From Larix kaempferi (Eukaryota; Streptophyta; Pinopsida; Pinales; Pinaceae): 64,000 nucleotides of DNA. How positions within the stretch are numbered: the first letter of the stretch is position 1; each line of letters begins with the position of its first letter. This document shows, one piece after another, positions 1 through 12,240 of this stretch. The notes under the pieces are model-generated. The model searched no databases and was not told where the DNA came from. It saw only the letters and a program-made list of their open reading frames with translations. The position numbers and the translations under genes were made by a program. The stretch covers positions 14,294,501 to 14,358,500 of the forward strand of contig BSBM01000179.1 of the NCBI GenBank assembly GCA_027924585.1. Reading direction: 5' to 3'.

Positions 1-834
1 ACATAGAACGATAAATCAATGGTGGGGCCTTGGCCTTGATCTGCTCACCATGACTAAATAACAATATTTACATCATTTACAATATTAATGCAACAGGGTC
101 AAGATGGGGACAATACATCATGAAGACCCTACACCCCTGCTGGATCCCTTGCGTCTACACGCCCTCATTCGGGTAGCCATGATATACCAATTAAAAAACC
201 TGAACCACTAGAAATCCACCCAGAAGTTCAGCCAAGCTTTAAATTGCAGGTCTCTCGAATGGAGGTCGCCTACTCCATTGAAAATATTTATAGGAATTTC
301 TATGGAAAGCAGGGTGTAGAGCCGACTTGACTCCCATATATTTTCACAGAATCCCACACATACGAGAGGATTGCCATTACTGGCTTTTTAGAGATTGAAT
401 GACTCAAAATCCATGTAAAAGGCCATCTCGTACAATTGAAAATCAATTTGCAGTACTTGCTCGGTAGCGCGGTACAACCAGAATTACTTCCTTCAGCATG
501 GAGGTAGTTATGCGTAAGGAAGCAATGATAGAAACGAATTGTGTAAACCAGCATCAACATAATGATTGAGGGCGTAATTTATTGGAGGCATGATGTTATA
601 GGGCGTCTGGATGACCCCTGCCCCATGTCATCCTCCACTACCGTCCCTTCAAACCAGCCTGCATCTGTCTGAATAGTATTGTCATGATGGTTGATAGAGG
701 TGTAGATGACGAAAGCTAAGCATTGAGCTGTAGAGTATTAAATGCGGCAACTCCACTACCGTTCCTTCAAACGAGCCTACATCTATCTGAATAAAATATG
801 CCGCCAACGTTCAGTGACTAACAAGTACAATCTA
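1..834. other. Non-coding stretch with a short direct repeat
   Basis: I see no gene here. A 43-bp direct repeat (633-675 and 751-793, starting CTCCACTACCGT) is separated by about 75 bp. Short open frames on either strand have no recognisable motif. Confidence 0.5.
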
Positions 835-1866
835 AAATGACTGTTCTTGCAGAAGGATCGAGCGACCTTTCTTGCAGTTTCAAACTAACATGAAAATAAT
901 ATTGGGAATAAGAAGGGTCGGTCAACCCTTTTGAGAGTGTCGAATTATTATAAAAATAATATTGGGAATAAGATGGGGCGGTCAACCCTTCAATTACGAG
1001 GGAATTTTAAAAATAGAACACCTTGTAAATTATAACATATAAAAATGGTTTCTGACGACTTTTGTCTTTGATCCTTGTTTTTCGACAAGAAGGATCGGCC
1101 ACCCCTTCTTTTCGTAGTTAATTGTGAAAACCTCTATCCAGCAATTAAACAATATCCATAATGGACAACACAAGAAGGATCGACCAACCCTTCTTGCAGT
1201 GTCGAAGTATTATGAAAACAATATTGGGAATAAGAAGGGTCGTCCAAGCATTCAAATTCGAGGGAATTGTAAGAATAGAGCACCTTGGAAGTTATAACAT
1301 ATAAAACTGTTTGTCTCGACTTCCGTTTTCTAACAAGAAGGATTGGCCACCCGTTCTTTTCGTAGTTAATTGTGAAAACATTTATCCAACAATTCAACTA
1401 TATGGATAATGGAGAACATTAGAAGGATTGACCAACCCTTCTTGCAGTGTCGAAATATTATGGAAATAATATTGGGAATAAGAAGGGTCGATCGACTCTT
1501 CTTGCAGTGTCGAACTATTGTGAAAATAATATTGGGAATAAGAAGGGTCGGCCAACCCTTCAATCACAAGGGAATTGTAAAAATAGAACACCTTGGAAGT
1601 TATATCATATAAAAATGGTTTGTCCCGACTTCCGTTTTACGACAAGAATGATCGTTCGCCCCTTCTTTTCGTAGTTAATTGCGAAAACCTTTATCCAACA
1701 ATTCAGCTATAGCCATAATGGAGAATGCAAGAAGGATCGACCGACCCTTCTTGCAGTGTCGAACTATTATGAAATGAATATTGCAAATAAGAAGGGTCAG
1801 CCGACCCTTCATTTAGGAGGGAATTGTAACCATAGAAAACCTTGGAGAAAGAGCGGCCGCTCTTTG
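835..1866 (-). repeat. Hairpin-rich repeat cluster A
   Basis: About 14 short imperfect palindromes of the form AAGAAGGRTCG...CGACCCTTCTT lie near 850, 915, 970, 1088, 1172, 1222, 1335, 1420, 1480, 1540, 1645, 1729, 1789 and 1850. The last steps are about 60, 84 and 105 bp. Spacers are also conserved and carry a second small inverted repeat, TATTATgaaaATAATA. The cluster ends in a perfect 18-bp palindrome around a NotI site (1848-1865). I orient it as minus because the tail module lies on the right and because minus-strand RNA would keep the stems paired through G-U wobbles. No protein function is evident. Confidence 0.85.
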
Positions 1867-2264
1867 TTTGAGAATATTTCTACTTTCCAGCAAAGTCTTT
1901 AAAGCAAAAATTGTATAAATTTTCTTGTTAAAATGTTGATATCTGCTATCCTAGGGTGACACGTGGAATGATCTTATTGAGACACGTGGCATATTTGATT
2001 TGGCACATTGAGTATAGTGAGGTTACTAATGTTGGTTTAACCACAACACAATTAGGAAATGAAAATTAACTAATAGTAGTTTGAAGGATTAGGCACATGC
2101 AATATTACCGTGTAGTTGGAAATGCTAATTGAAAAATTAACATGAATTTATTAATTTATGTTAATCATTTGCAGAAATAGATAAATGTTTTAATTAAATA
2201 AATTCACTTCAAACATAAAAGACACATAGATCATTAGTAAAGACAAATCCAAACTATAGATAAA
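1840..2264 (-). repeat. Conserved tail module A with ACGTG boxes
   Basis: This stretch is shared with 6934-7385 almost throughout, and its first 170 bp also match 13009-13171, 17080-17420, and inverted copies at 43757-43990 and 62530-62660. It carries two boxes, GACACGTGGAATGA and GACACGTGGCAT, about 27 bp apart near 1960 and 1990. These match the plant G-box/ABRE core ACGTGG. Whether they act as regulatory sites is inference. Confidence 0.7.
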
Positions 2265-2268
2265 TGTA

Positions 2269-2375
2269 TGGATTATTGATTGCAAAAATTAAATAGTGTT
2301 CATAAACAGTGTGGATTATTGATTGCAAAAATTAAACAGTGTTCATAGACAATGTGGATTATTGATTGCTTATTT
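2269..2375. repeat. Tandem repeat, about 43-bp unit
   Basis: Two full units and one partial unit begin TGGATTATTGATTGC at 2269, 2312 and about 2354. Confidence 0.75.
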
Positions 2376-2783
2376 GGTAAAGTTTCGAGAACCCAAAACC
2401 CGCAACCCGCATTTTCGGATTGTGGATTTCGGGAACGTTGAATAAAGAAAGATTTTGAAACTTTACCCCGAATCCGGCATCCCGTAGGAGTAATCTCGGC
2501 CATTCGTTTCTTCCTAGGTTTACGGTCCAGATCTGATCCGGTCGAAAAAACCTTAAATAAACAATTTTTTTATTATTTTTCACTATCATTTTTACTGTCG
2601 ATTTTTATGCTCCTACATGGATTTTACTCTGGAGTTTTTACCAGGGTCACCTGCACAGTTTTCAGCTGAAATTAGGTTGGTTTGTCATGAATTTTGCATC
2701 TTCTTTTCACGCTTTTACTGTTTATGGGTTGATTTTGACTCTCGTTTGTTTATTTATCAGAATTTCCCGAAACCTTCATTAGA

Positions 2784-5235
2784 ATGTCTCGAACTACCTG
2801 GTCCAAGGCACTATATAGGGATTCACTAACCAAGGATCCCAATTTCGGAATTTTCTCAGACACCAGTGAGAGGGTGACTGAGGATTGTCAAATGGACTGG
2901 GCAAAAATTTATTCAATCTTTGACAACCATGACCTTTCAGGCATCAAACAAGACACGCTAGCCTATGAAAAAATTAGGGCTTTCCAAATTGAATATCACT
3001 GAACGGGTTAGAAGGAGCAGAGAACAAAAGAAAATTCAGCTATCAAATGCTTCCTTAATGCTTACTTATACAAATGGAGACAAAGGTAAAAATCCCACGG
3101 AGGAACCTCCTCAGATTAAACCACTGAGTAGGTTAAAGCCTTGTTGCAGACATCTCAGAATTTTCAGCAACATTTGGAAAAATTGACTTCAGTGTTGGGT
3201 ACCAAGACAGCTGAATCACCCAAGGTTGCTATCAGTGTTCAAGTAACTGTTGTAGCTCCACAGCTGGTTGATGACTCAACAATGATTGAAGATAATCCTC
3301 CTAAGAGACAGAAAGTTCAGGTTTCCACATCTGAAGTTCCTACTGTTGATCTCACTAGTAGTGATGTAGAAGATGAGCCACAGGATGCAGTTCAAGTGAC
3401 TGAAGAAGTACCTGAAAAGGTAACTGACAAAGTTGTGGAAGAAGTCACTAGGGAAGTGACAGACAACTCACAGGCACTTACAGACTTGTTGGACAATATT
3501 GAAATGGATCATTCTGATTTTGATCAACCAATTTTGGAACTTACCTCTACTAACCCTGACATCACAGTTCCATCACTTTTGCTACCACCTATCTAGGATC
3601 TTTCTATTTTTCCTACAGGGGAAATCCCACCACTCTCTATTTCACAATTTTTTCACACTTTGACTCATAAGGGCCACCCCTTTTCCTAGTAACTCAGTTT
3701 CTTTTTCCATTCCTTCCTCTATACTTGCAGAATTCCAGTCTTTGACTGGCCTCCTGCAATTACCCACATCTACTTCATCATTACCCACTGACAAAGATTC
3801 AGTCACAACTACTTCTTCATTACCATCAGCTGTTAATGGTGACCAAGTTCTCCTTTCTGAAGCTATCACTTCAATCCCTTGTCCTACTATTCTCTCATCA
3901 ATTCCTCAAATTGTTTCTACCCCTATGATTGTTCCTCAAGTTACCATGCCTATGCCCGATGCCATGGCCACTCAAACACCCTCATTGGTTTCGATAGAAA
4001 ATGCTATTTCAGTCACTTCTGAAGTAATAACTGAATGGGAGGATGATGAAATAGTCCCTCTTGGACATTACTTCTACAGTAAGGATAATAAGGTAGTGGT
4101 AAAGAGGGGTAAGAAGAGAAGCATTGATAAAAAAGGCTTAGAAGTGTATGTTCCTAACTAGATAGTCTAGGCTCAACAAGCCAGTAACCCTCAGACAGGG
4201 GCAATTGAGGCAGCTACAGCCCTAGGGGCATTTGCAGGAGCAAATCTTGATTAAATACAGGTTCTCAATAGAGAAATTGATCAAAAGAGGGAAGAAGTGG
4301 AGAAGCTTCAAGAAGAGATGGCAAAGGAAAAAGAGGAACATAAAATTTATGTTGATGATCTTAGAAGGATTTGGGAAGATAAGTTGGGAGATGAGGAGTG
4401 CAAGAGCCAATCTTTGCAGGTTGAACTTCAAAGGTTACAAGCTGAGAATTCGCCCAGTGTTCAACAAATTGCTTTATTGCAAAAAAACTGTGAGGATGCA
4501 ACTGCAAGTGCAACCTCTTCTACTTTCTTCAAGATGACATCTCAGGAATTTAAGGACTTGGCTTCTCAAGTCAATAAAGAGTATCACGAATACATGGAAA
4601 AGCTGTTTTGCACATTGGATGAAATTAGAGAAACTCATATCACTTTTGGCAAGATGCTTAGTGCCTTTGAAAGGAAGGAAGGTAAAAGGCTTGAGGCTTC
4701 CAAGGCATATAATAAAATTATTGAATGACATAAGTACAACAAAGACATTCTAGAAGGATTTCCCATGCTTAGCAATTTTCAATTTAAGAAGATCAGAGGT
4801 GCGTTGAATACTTGGTTGGCAATAAATGAATCGGTTGACGATATTCTTAAAAAAGCCCGAGGCATTTGTAGCAGGAAATGGTATGCAGTAGATAATGTTA
4901 TGTTGGCTCTCCCATTTCCTGCCATGGAACTCATCGAAGATGCCTGTCCACCTAAATTGAAGATTGAGGAAGTTGAACGTAAGTTTGATGGAGTTCAGCA
5001 GCAAATTCAACTTCTAGAATAAGTCAAGGTTGATGATGTGGAGTAGTTGATTAGGAAGCCGGTTTCCCTGGAACGTAAGATCCAAGTCTACATTCATATA
5101 TGGCATAAGTTGGAAAAGAATGAGATGGAGACGTTCGAATGCAATGCCCAGTTGGGACTTGAGTCAGCAAATTATCCTATGATAAATGAGCTGTTAGAGA
5201 TTTGGGGCAAATGGCAAGATGTCCTAGGACATTAG
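2784..5235 (+). pseudogene. Decayed coiled-coil protein gene, copy I of an unnamed family
   Basis: Open stretches at 2784-3002, 3141-3596, 3742-4161, 4297-4728, 4765-5022 and 5047-5235 follow one another; those from 3742 on share one frame and are parted only by single stops. At least two frame changes occur earlier, near 2980 and 3600-3740. The reconstructed order is an N-terminal region, an acidic Ser/Thr-rich region with a basic PPKRQKV motif that could be a nuclear localisation signal, a second Ser/Thr/Pro-rich stretch, a basic RGKKRS patch, a long coiled coil (from about 4290), and a C-terminal helical region ending in GH. Copy II on the minus strand (8121-11407) has the same order and similar short motifs (SPKRQKT, RKGKKKQ, and a terminal H before the stop). 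I do not recognise the family. Its repetition suggests transposon cargo or a retrogene family. Confidence 0.6.
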
Positions 5236-6360
5236 GTTATTTTTTATTTTGTGGATCCCTATTTTTTGTGCATCTCCATTTTTGTACCTTGTTGTAGTTC
5301 TTATTAGACAGATGCCTCTTTTGAAAAGGGGTGGATAATTTTGGGATTGGGAATCAACAAGAGACGACTGGGGATTCTCTGTCTTACTGGAGATTTATAA
5401 TTTTGTTTGCAGAACTCATTAATACATTAAAGTAATCTCATTGAATCTTTTCCTGTTTATTGTTCAAGTTTCTTTGACAACTCCTGATTTCGTATCTCAA
5501 ATTGTCATCTACAGTATGTGATCCCTTTTGCATGTATGAATTAATGCACAGGTCTGTTGTACTGATTTCTCTTATGGCTGATCTATGTATAAAATATCTT
5601 GTTAAATTTCTTTACTTAAGATATTTTTTTTATCGATTTCTGCAAATGATTCACATGCTATTTGATCAATGTTAATTTTTCAATTGACACAGTGATCACA
5701 GATTGATCTTGAATAGGTTTAAATTACTTGAATTATTCTCTTTTAATTTTCATTAATTGGTGATGATTGAAGTAAACTAGTAAAATGCATCTTTTACATT
5801 TCTGTTGTAGTTGGCAAACATGCTTGTTCCTTTCACATCAAGACTGATTTGCACAACAACAAGTCTTCCTTATAATATATTCTAACTTAGATTAGGATCC
5901 CTCCCCTCGTGCTCTCCACGTGCTTTGGGGATGGCCCCATAGATCATGCTGACATCCGTAGCCGGAGGATAATGCTCTTCGAACTGAAGTTTACTTGTAA
6001 AAGTAATTGTAAATAAGTAACTTTACACATTTACATTAGTATCATAATAGTAGCATTATACGAAAGCTATTCTATTCTTTCTTTTTCTTTTTTTAATAGA
6101 AACATTCTTTTTTTTAAATAGAAACATTCTTTCCTTTTGTTTTTTTAAATCAAAGCATTATTTCTTTTTTTCTTTTTCTAAATAGAATGAAATCTCATAA
6201 AAAGAATGAAAAGTGTTGTTAGTTATTATTATTTTTTAATTAAAGCCCTTCATGCTAGAAGGGAGGTATGAATATATAACCTTCAAATCTCAATTTAAAA
6301 TAAAAAAATGCAATTTCTGATTTGAAAAGTGTTCAAAATTGCAATTTTCATTTGTAATTG
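5236..6360. other. AT-rich intergenic DNA with T-rich module
   Basis: No gene is seen. At 6075-6180 a T-rich stretch holds about three copies of AATAGAAACATTCTTT. The same module occurs inverted at 63118-63200, in both cases beside a hairpin cluster, so it may be the outer end of that repeat. Confidence 0.5.
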
Positions 6361-6379
6361 TTCAAAATTTTAAGTTGAA

Positions 6380-6960
6380 AAGCTATAACATATAAAAATA
6401 GTTTTTCCTGACTTCTGTTTTCCGACAACAAGGATCGGACGCCCCTTCTTTTTGTAGTTAATTAGGAAAACCTGTATCCAACAATATAGCTATATCCATA
6501 ATAGAGAACACAAGAAGGATCGACCGACCCTTCTTGTAGTGTCAAAATATTATGAAAAGAATATTGGTAATAAGGGTCTACGGACACTTCTTGCAGTATC
6601 CAACTATTATGAAAATAATATGGGGAATAAGAAGGGTCGGACGACCCTTCAATTACGAGGGAATTATAAAAATAGAACACCTTGGAATTTATATCATATA
6701 AAAATGGTTTGTCCTGACTTCCATTTTACGACAAGAAGGATCGACCGCCCCTTATTTTTGTTGTTAATTGTCAAAACCTTTATCCAAGAATTCAGCTATA
6801 GCCATAATGGATAATACAATAAGGATCGACCGACCCTTCCCGGAGTGTCGAAATATTATGAAAATAATATTTGGAATAAGAAGGGTCGGCCGACCCTTCA
6901 TTTAGGATGGAATTGTAACAGTAGAACACCTTGGAGAAAGAGCGGCCGCTCTTTCTCTGA
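6380..6960 (-). repeat. Hairpin-rich repeat cluster B
   Basis: About eight palindromes near 6425, 6512, 6568, 6630, 6735, 6820, 6880 and 6945 match cluster A in type and spacing. The one at 6880-6899 is a perfect 20-bp palindrome, GAAGGGTCGGCCGACCCTTC. The NotI-centred palindrome at 6934-6957 is perfect over 24 bp. Confidence 0.85.
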
Positions 6961-7385
6961 GAATATTTCCACTTGCCAACAAAGTCTTTAAAGCAAAACG
7001 TCTATAAATTTTGTTGTTAAAATGTTGATATCTAGTATCCTAGGGTGACACGTGGAATGATCATATTGTGACACATGGCATATTTGATTTGGCACACTGA
7101 GTATAGGGAGGTTACTATTTTTTATTTGATTTGGCACATTGAGTATAGAAAAGTTACTAATGTGGGTTTAACCACAACACAATCAGGAAATGAAAATTCA
7201 CTCAGCAGTTTTAAGGATTAGGCACATGCAAGATTACCCTGTAGCTGGAATGCTAATTGAAAAATTAACATGAATTTATTAATTTATGTTAATAATTTGC
7301 AGAAATAGATAAATGTTCTAATTAAATAAATTCACTTTAAACATAAAACACACATAGATCATGAGTAAAGACAAATCCAAACTGT
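6934..7385 (-). repeat. Conserved tail module B
   Basis: This is a direct copy of 1840-2264 that matches through the shared stretch near 7360 (ACACATAGATCATGAG). Relative to copy A it has an extra short duplication of TATTTGATTTGGCACA near 7080-7140. One ACGTG box is intact; the second is CACATGG. Confidence 0.7.
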
Positions 7386-8120
7386 AGATCAAACTAATCA
7401 TAGACAAGAGGTAGGATATGATTAAACATGACAGTGCTATGCAAAGAAAAATAATCAGAGGCAGGATAGCTGATTAAAGAGCTTTTGTTTGGTGATTAAA
7501 GAATAAGATATGAACAACCCATCAATATAGATCTTATGATAATGAATTCTATATCGACTTTAGTAGAAAATGGTAGTGGATGCTTGAAATGAAAGCAACA
7601 GAGAATAATATTTATGACTTCTGCACCGATACAACACTTATCCAAGCATGAAAAATCATAACAATATGAATTAAACAGTGAGAGAAACATTCACATAAGA
7701 GAAGAAGTAAACAGACTGTAAGACAAATAACACAGGAATCTCTGATAGAAAACCTTGCTCAGCCTAGCCAGATTTTATTAAAATATATCTCAGAGTGCTT
7801 AATAACACAGGGAATTCACGAGTCCAACAAAAGTTTCCAACCCTTTCTCCTGCTATAACATTGCTTACATAGATGCTCAGAGCCTTCCAGCTCGAGCTGC
7901 CTCAACAGGAAGTTGTTACAATGTAGGTGACACCTATTCAAAAAGGTTCTCCACCCTCAGGAATTAGTGACAACAAAATGACAATGCTAGTAAAACTGGC
8001 TCAATTTCCTTTTACAAAATTACTGAGCATTTTTACCGAAAGACAACTGACTCTAACAAACTAAACAAAATGCTTCAGTGAATATTTCCTCCATGATGCT
8101 ATCCCACGATCATCGAATCT
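7386..8120. other. Intergenic stretch, no gene seen
   Basis: The short minus-strand frame at 7496-7690 has no recognisable motif. The right part follows the stop codon of pseudogene copy II and would be its 3' flank. Confidence 0.4.
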
Positions 8121-11100
8121 TCAGTGGTTCAATATCAGCTTTCCCTTCCCATATTTCTCAACGAGCTTCCATAGCTCGGCAGCTGGAAGCTCTGAGGTGG
8201 CCAACTCCTTCATTAAGACTCAGATCTCAGTGTGGTCCCTATAAGAGTAGCTTCGCAGATGTGCACTAGCCTCCTTGAACATCATGCTTAACTCAAAATC
8301 CTTTTCCATTTTCTCCACCACTGTCTTCCCTGATAGCAACTGATCCAAACCTGCAAAATCGTTGAAATGAACTTTACATCCTGCCAATTTCTTCTGATAT
8401 TCTTCTTCTGTGAGAAATGTTCCATCCTCCTCCCAAAAGAGAGGTAACCCTTTCTTGAACAAAGGGTCAAACATGTCTTTGAAATACTTGATCTGCTGTG
8501 CCATGACATCTATTTTAGCTTGAATAGCCTTTACCTGCTGGTGCTTGTGCATCACTTTTTTGGCTCCAATGATGATGGAAACCCTATCTGTTACACCAGT
8601 TGTCTTGACCTGCTCCTTAGATAAGCCGTTCAAGAATTTGATGGCATTCTTAGTATACTCTACAGGTTTTTTGTTCAATTTCTCATTTGCTTCTGTCACA
8701 CTACTCTTGGCTAATTTTATCACTATTTCCTTGTCCAAGACAAAATCGAGGAAGGGCCTCAATTTCCCTGCTTCTTCAACAATGCCATCACAGATTACCT
8801 TCCTGGCCTCTAGCAAGGAAGTCTTCCCTGTAGCTTGTCTTGCCAACTCATCATATTTACCCTGCAACTCCTGGTGCTTGGCTTCCCAGGCCTCCTTTTC
8901 TCTTTATGCATTGTCTTTCAGGGTTTTCAGATTCACATTCTTCCTTTCTAATCTTGTTATTTCCATGTCTTCCAGACTAGCTTCGGCTATAGCCCCTACC
9001 GGGGAGAAATCACCAGCCTCTATGGATGGAGTGGCCATGCTTTCTACTTCTTTCTCTTTCTGCTGCAGTCTCTTCTCAAGCTCTTCCACTCTGGCCTTTG
9101 AGATTTTCTCACTTGCCACCACAGTGGCTATATCTATCTACCATTGTTTTTCCTTCGCTTCAAGCTTCAATAGCTTGTCCCTACAGTCTGTAAAGTCAGT
9201 TTGCAAATTCTCCTTCTTTTCCTCCGGTTTTGTTAGCTCAGAGACTGCTACTAACTGGGTAGAGGGGATTTTCAGCCCCTTTTTTAGAGATTGGATGATG
9301 TTGTCTTTTTCGTTGAGTAGGTTTTGAATAATGGCTCGTTTATCAGGCTAGCCTTCAGTGGCCACTATGTCACCCTACAATTTTTTGATCTTTGCCTTAT
9401 GAGATTTGTTTTCCATCTTTTCCTGCTTGAGCTGGCTAGCAACCTTACTCTTACTGACTTGTACCTTTGATAGCTCCAAATTTGTCCTCAATAGTTTAGT
9501 ATAAATAACATCCCCAGTTTCTTTGTGCAAGTTTATTACATCTGGGACAAGGATGTCATCTAAATTCATTCTTAGCTCAGTGGCCAAGGCCAAACTCAAG
9601 GTGTTCTTCACGAGGCTCCTGCTAGTCACTAGAGACACTTGATTGCTTGAAATTTTCCTTAGTTCAGTATATAACTTGGACTCCTCTGAGGCTGCTCGTG
9701 AGTCCACCTTGTATTCATCTATCAACTCATCTCTAGTCTTGCTTAAGGCAGTAGGCTGAGTGGCTGTTGGGTTAAACACATAATCTTTGATCTCAAATGC
9801 TGGTAGCTTATGCACTTGTTTCTTTTTTCCTTTACGAGTCCCCACTGGTACTAGCTACTTCTCAGATTCGTCAGTTTTCTGCCTCTTTGGGGATCTTTCA
9901 GCTTCCCCTTCTATGTCCATAGGGACACTGTTAGCTTCCTTGCTGGAGTTTATTAAGTTGATGGCCATAGGCATGGCTATTGGCACTGATAGGACTAGGC
10001 TAGAAGAGCCAGGCACTATGGGTGTGTTCCCTTCTGTCAGCAGGGAGGAGCTCGCAGGTGTGTATATTTCCATTTGGCTCCTGCTAGGACATTCCAATAA
10101 ATTTGCAGCTTCTGCCATGCCTGGAATTTCGAAATGCACAAAATCCTTCCTGTTGCTTTCCTTCCTCTCATTGGAAATGATGTGGTGGGGATCATAGTTT
10201 AAGGCTGCTTATGTTTTGAAACCCATCTCCTTTATCTTGCATTCGACGGCTGTAAGAGCTCCTTTTTTTTTATTAATAATGGACCTATAGTCCATGGAAA
10301 CACAATATCAGAGCCCTTTCTATGATCTAGAAAGTGCTCAGCTTCTGCCTTCAATTTTTGTCTGATGAATTCTAATGCAAACATTCTGGGGGTCAAGAAA
10401 ACTGGTAGCATGTAGGGTGCATAAGCAAACCCATAAACCCTGATGATTGTGCCATGCTCTGAAAGGAACCAATCTCCGACCCTCTTCTCAGGAGAAAGCT
10501 GTAGTAACTCCTGCATTTCTGGCAATAATCTAGGAAGCTACTTTTGGAAAATGACCTGATAAAAATCAGACATGAGCTCATCATGGAACTTGGTGTAATC
10601 AGTGTACACATCCTGAGTAAGTAGTACCTCAGGCATTTGCAAGTTTTCCTCATTGAATGCTAGGAAGATTTTTAGTAAGTAGGACTGAAATATGAAAATC
10701 CTTGTTTCCTGGAAATTCTTTAGCTAGGAGTGTATACTTTCAACCAAAACTTCATCAAACCTGAGGCATGCACATTGGGTAGACTGGCTTGGGTCATCTA
10801 ATTCTAGGGGGCAGGTGCCTAGGACAAAAAGCAAACTTGTTAGAGGTTCTGTGACATACATATCAGAGTCTAGACCTAGGAATTGGCTCATCATGGCGAT
10901 AACACCTCTGGATTCTTCCGTGAATAGTCTGGCTTCAGGTGGGAAATCCTTCTCTTGTATTTGGACAGTAGGATTCAGACAGGACCTATAGAAATTCTAT
11001 TTTACTTCAATAGGGGATTGTCTAAAAAATTGGATTAGGGCTTCCTCGGTATACCCTATAGCTTTCTGGCAAAACTCTTTTGGGACTGATAGGGCTTTTC

Positions 11101-11407
11101 TAAGGGTTTGGGTATCGATTTCGCAAAGGATATCGAACTTGGAAGCTTTCATGATTGCCCTCTCGATAGAAGAGTAGTTAGAGGCGCACCATTCAACAAA
11201 TTCAGGAAAACTAGGGGTTTGGCCGACTGTAAATAGATGAAAATAGGACTGGTCGACTTGGTGCATGTCTATACCTTGCTCCCTAACCAGTTTCAACTTG
11301 TTTTTTATAGTTTCCATGGGGTCATCAGTCATCATAGTGTCGTAGACCTCTACGTCTCTGTCTGTAAGCAGTGTTTCTATGGGTTCTCTATCACTCAATT
11401 TAGCCAT
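8121..11407 (-). pseudogene. Decayed coiled-coil protein gene, copy II (longest copy)
   Basis: Read on the minus strand, the start is at 11407 (MAKLSDREPIE). Frame 1 runs over 11407-10997 and 10525-10232, then one frame runs from 10139 to the final stop at 8121-8123, broken only by single stops (for example 9855-9857, and one just before REKEAWEAKHQ). About 1,095 codons are implied. Visible parts are an N-terminal domain with SFPEFVEWCAS, a middle domain with GDWFL and IIRVYGF, a spacer with NYDPHHIIS, a possible nuclear signal SPKRQKT, a basic patch, a long Lys/Glu-rich coiled coil (about 9450-8880), and a C-terminal helical domain with MFDPLFKKGLP and FWEEDGT. Copies III (32210-33420) and IV (19875-20364) align with its N- and C-terminal parts. 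The cellular role is unknown to me. Confidence 0.65.
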
Positions 11408-12240
11408 TAAATAGTTTGCTATAGAGCAGATAACCTACCTATTTTTTTGAGGTTGGCTTGGGCCCCTGGTTGACCTATATGTTTCTTCACAACTTGCTCC
11501 TGTCGCTTTCAGATGCAAAATAGGAATCTAGCTCTCCATGTAGGTGGGATTTTTATATTATTTATCCTTTTCTATCACCCCTGCATCTCCTGCAGCGTGG
11601 AAGCTTCCTTGGCCGTCCATTTTCCTCATCCCTGGTGGCCTCGAATCTTGGTTGTCAAATGTTGCGACTTTTACCAACTTCACGGATTTGGCTTGCATTT
11701 ATGTTTCGTGCAAGTTAGATCCGCGAAAACAACCTCGGCCATAGATCTCGGCCTCCTCAGATCTGCATCGTCCAAACCCGCGGGCCTCTACCAAAATTTC
11801 GTGGATCCGAAAGTTTGTTTGTTTCGCACATGTCATATCAGAGAAGTAGTTCCCGATCGTCAATCTTCTCCACTGGCCGTTGATTTGCTACTTAAGATTT
11901 TTGTGGGCTAAACCTCCCGCCTCCATCTAGAACACCTCACCCTTTTTGCACGAAGCATGCTCATGACTGTAGATCTTCACCACTGTCGATCTAGACCATT
12001 TATTTGTGTAGATATGTAACTATAGGCAGACCTCAACAATTTAATTCTCCTTGAAAAGTTTCGGGCTTGGGATTTGATTAGTTCACCCTTGAGGCCGTCA
12101 ATACCTACTCAGATGATTCTATTTTGCTCAGACCACTAAGGCTTTATCCATTCTTTTTAGAAATTGAGCCTCCCAGTTTTATCCAGGACAATGCTAGTGC
12201 TACCATTGACAAGCTAAACGGGCAAGCTAAACTTCATTTT
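11408..12240. other. Intergenic DNA weakly repeated at 35.3 kb
   Basis: No gene is supported. Part of 11530-11690 resembles 35320-35520 in the same orientation (both pass through TTTTTATATTAT and GGCCGTCCAT-like blocks). The plus-strand frame at 11513-11911 has no known motif and probably arises by chance. Confidence 0.4.

Noticed and set aside
835-1866. CRISPR-like array
   Set aside because: The repeats are palindromic and spaced at 50-110 bp, but the spacers are conserved, no cas gene exists, and the context is a plant nuclear genome.
840-7385. LTR retrotransposon with modules A and B as LTRs
   Set aside because: There are no TG...CA termini, primer site or purine tract beside the modules, and other copies of the module occur alone.
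8545-9327. 260-residue plus-strand frame
   Set aside because: It is antisense to the coiled-coil pseudogene II; its Ser/Phe-rich translation is the mirror of Lys/Glu codons.
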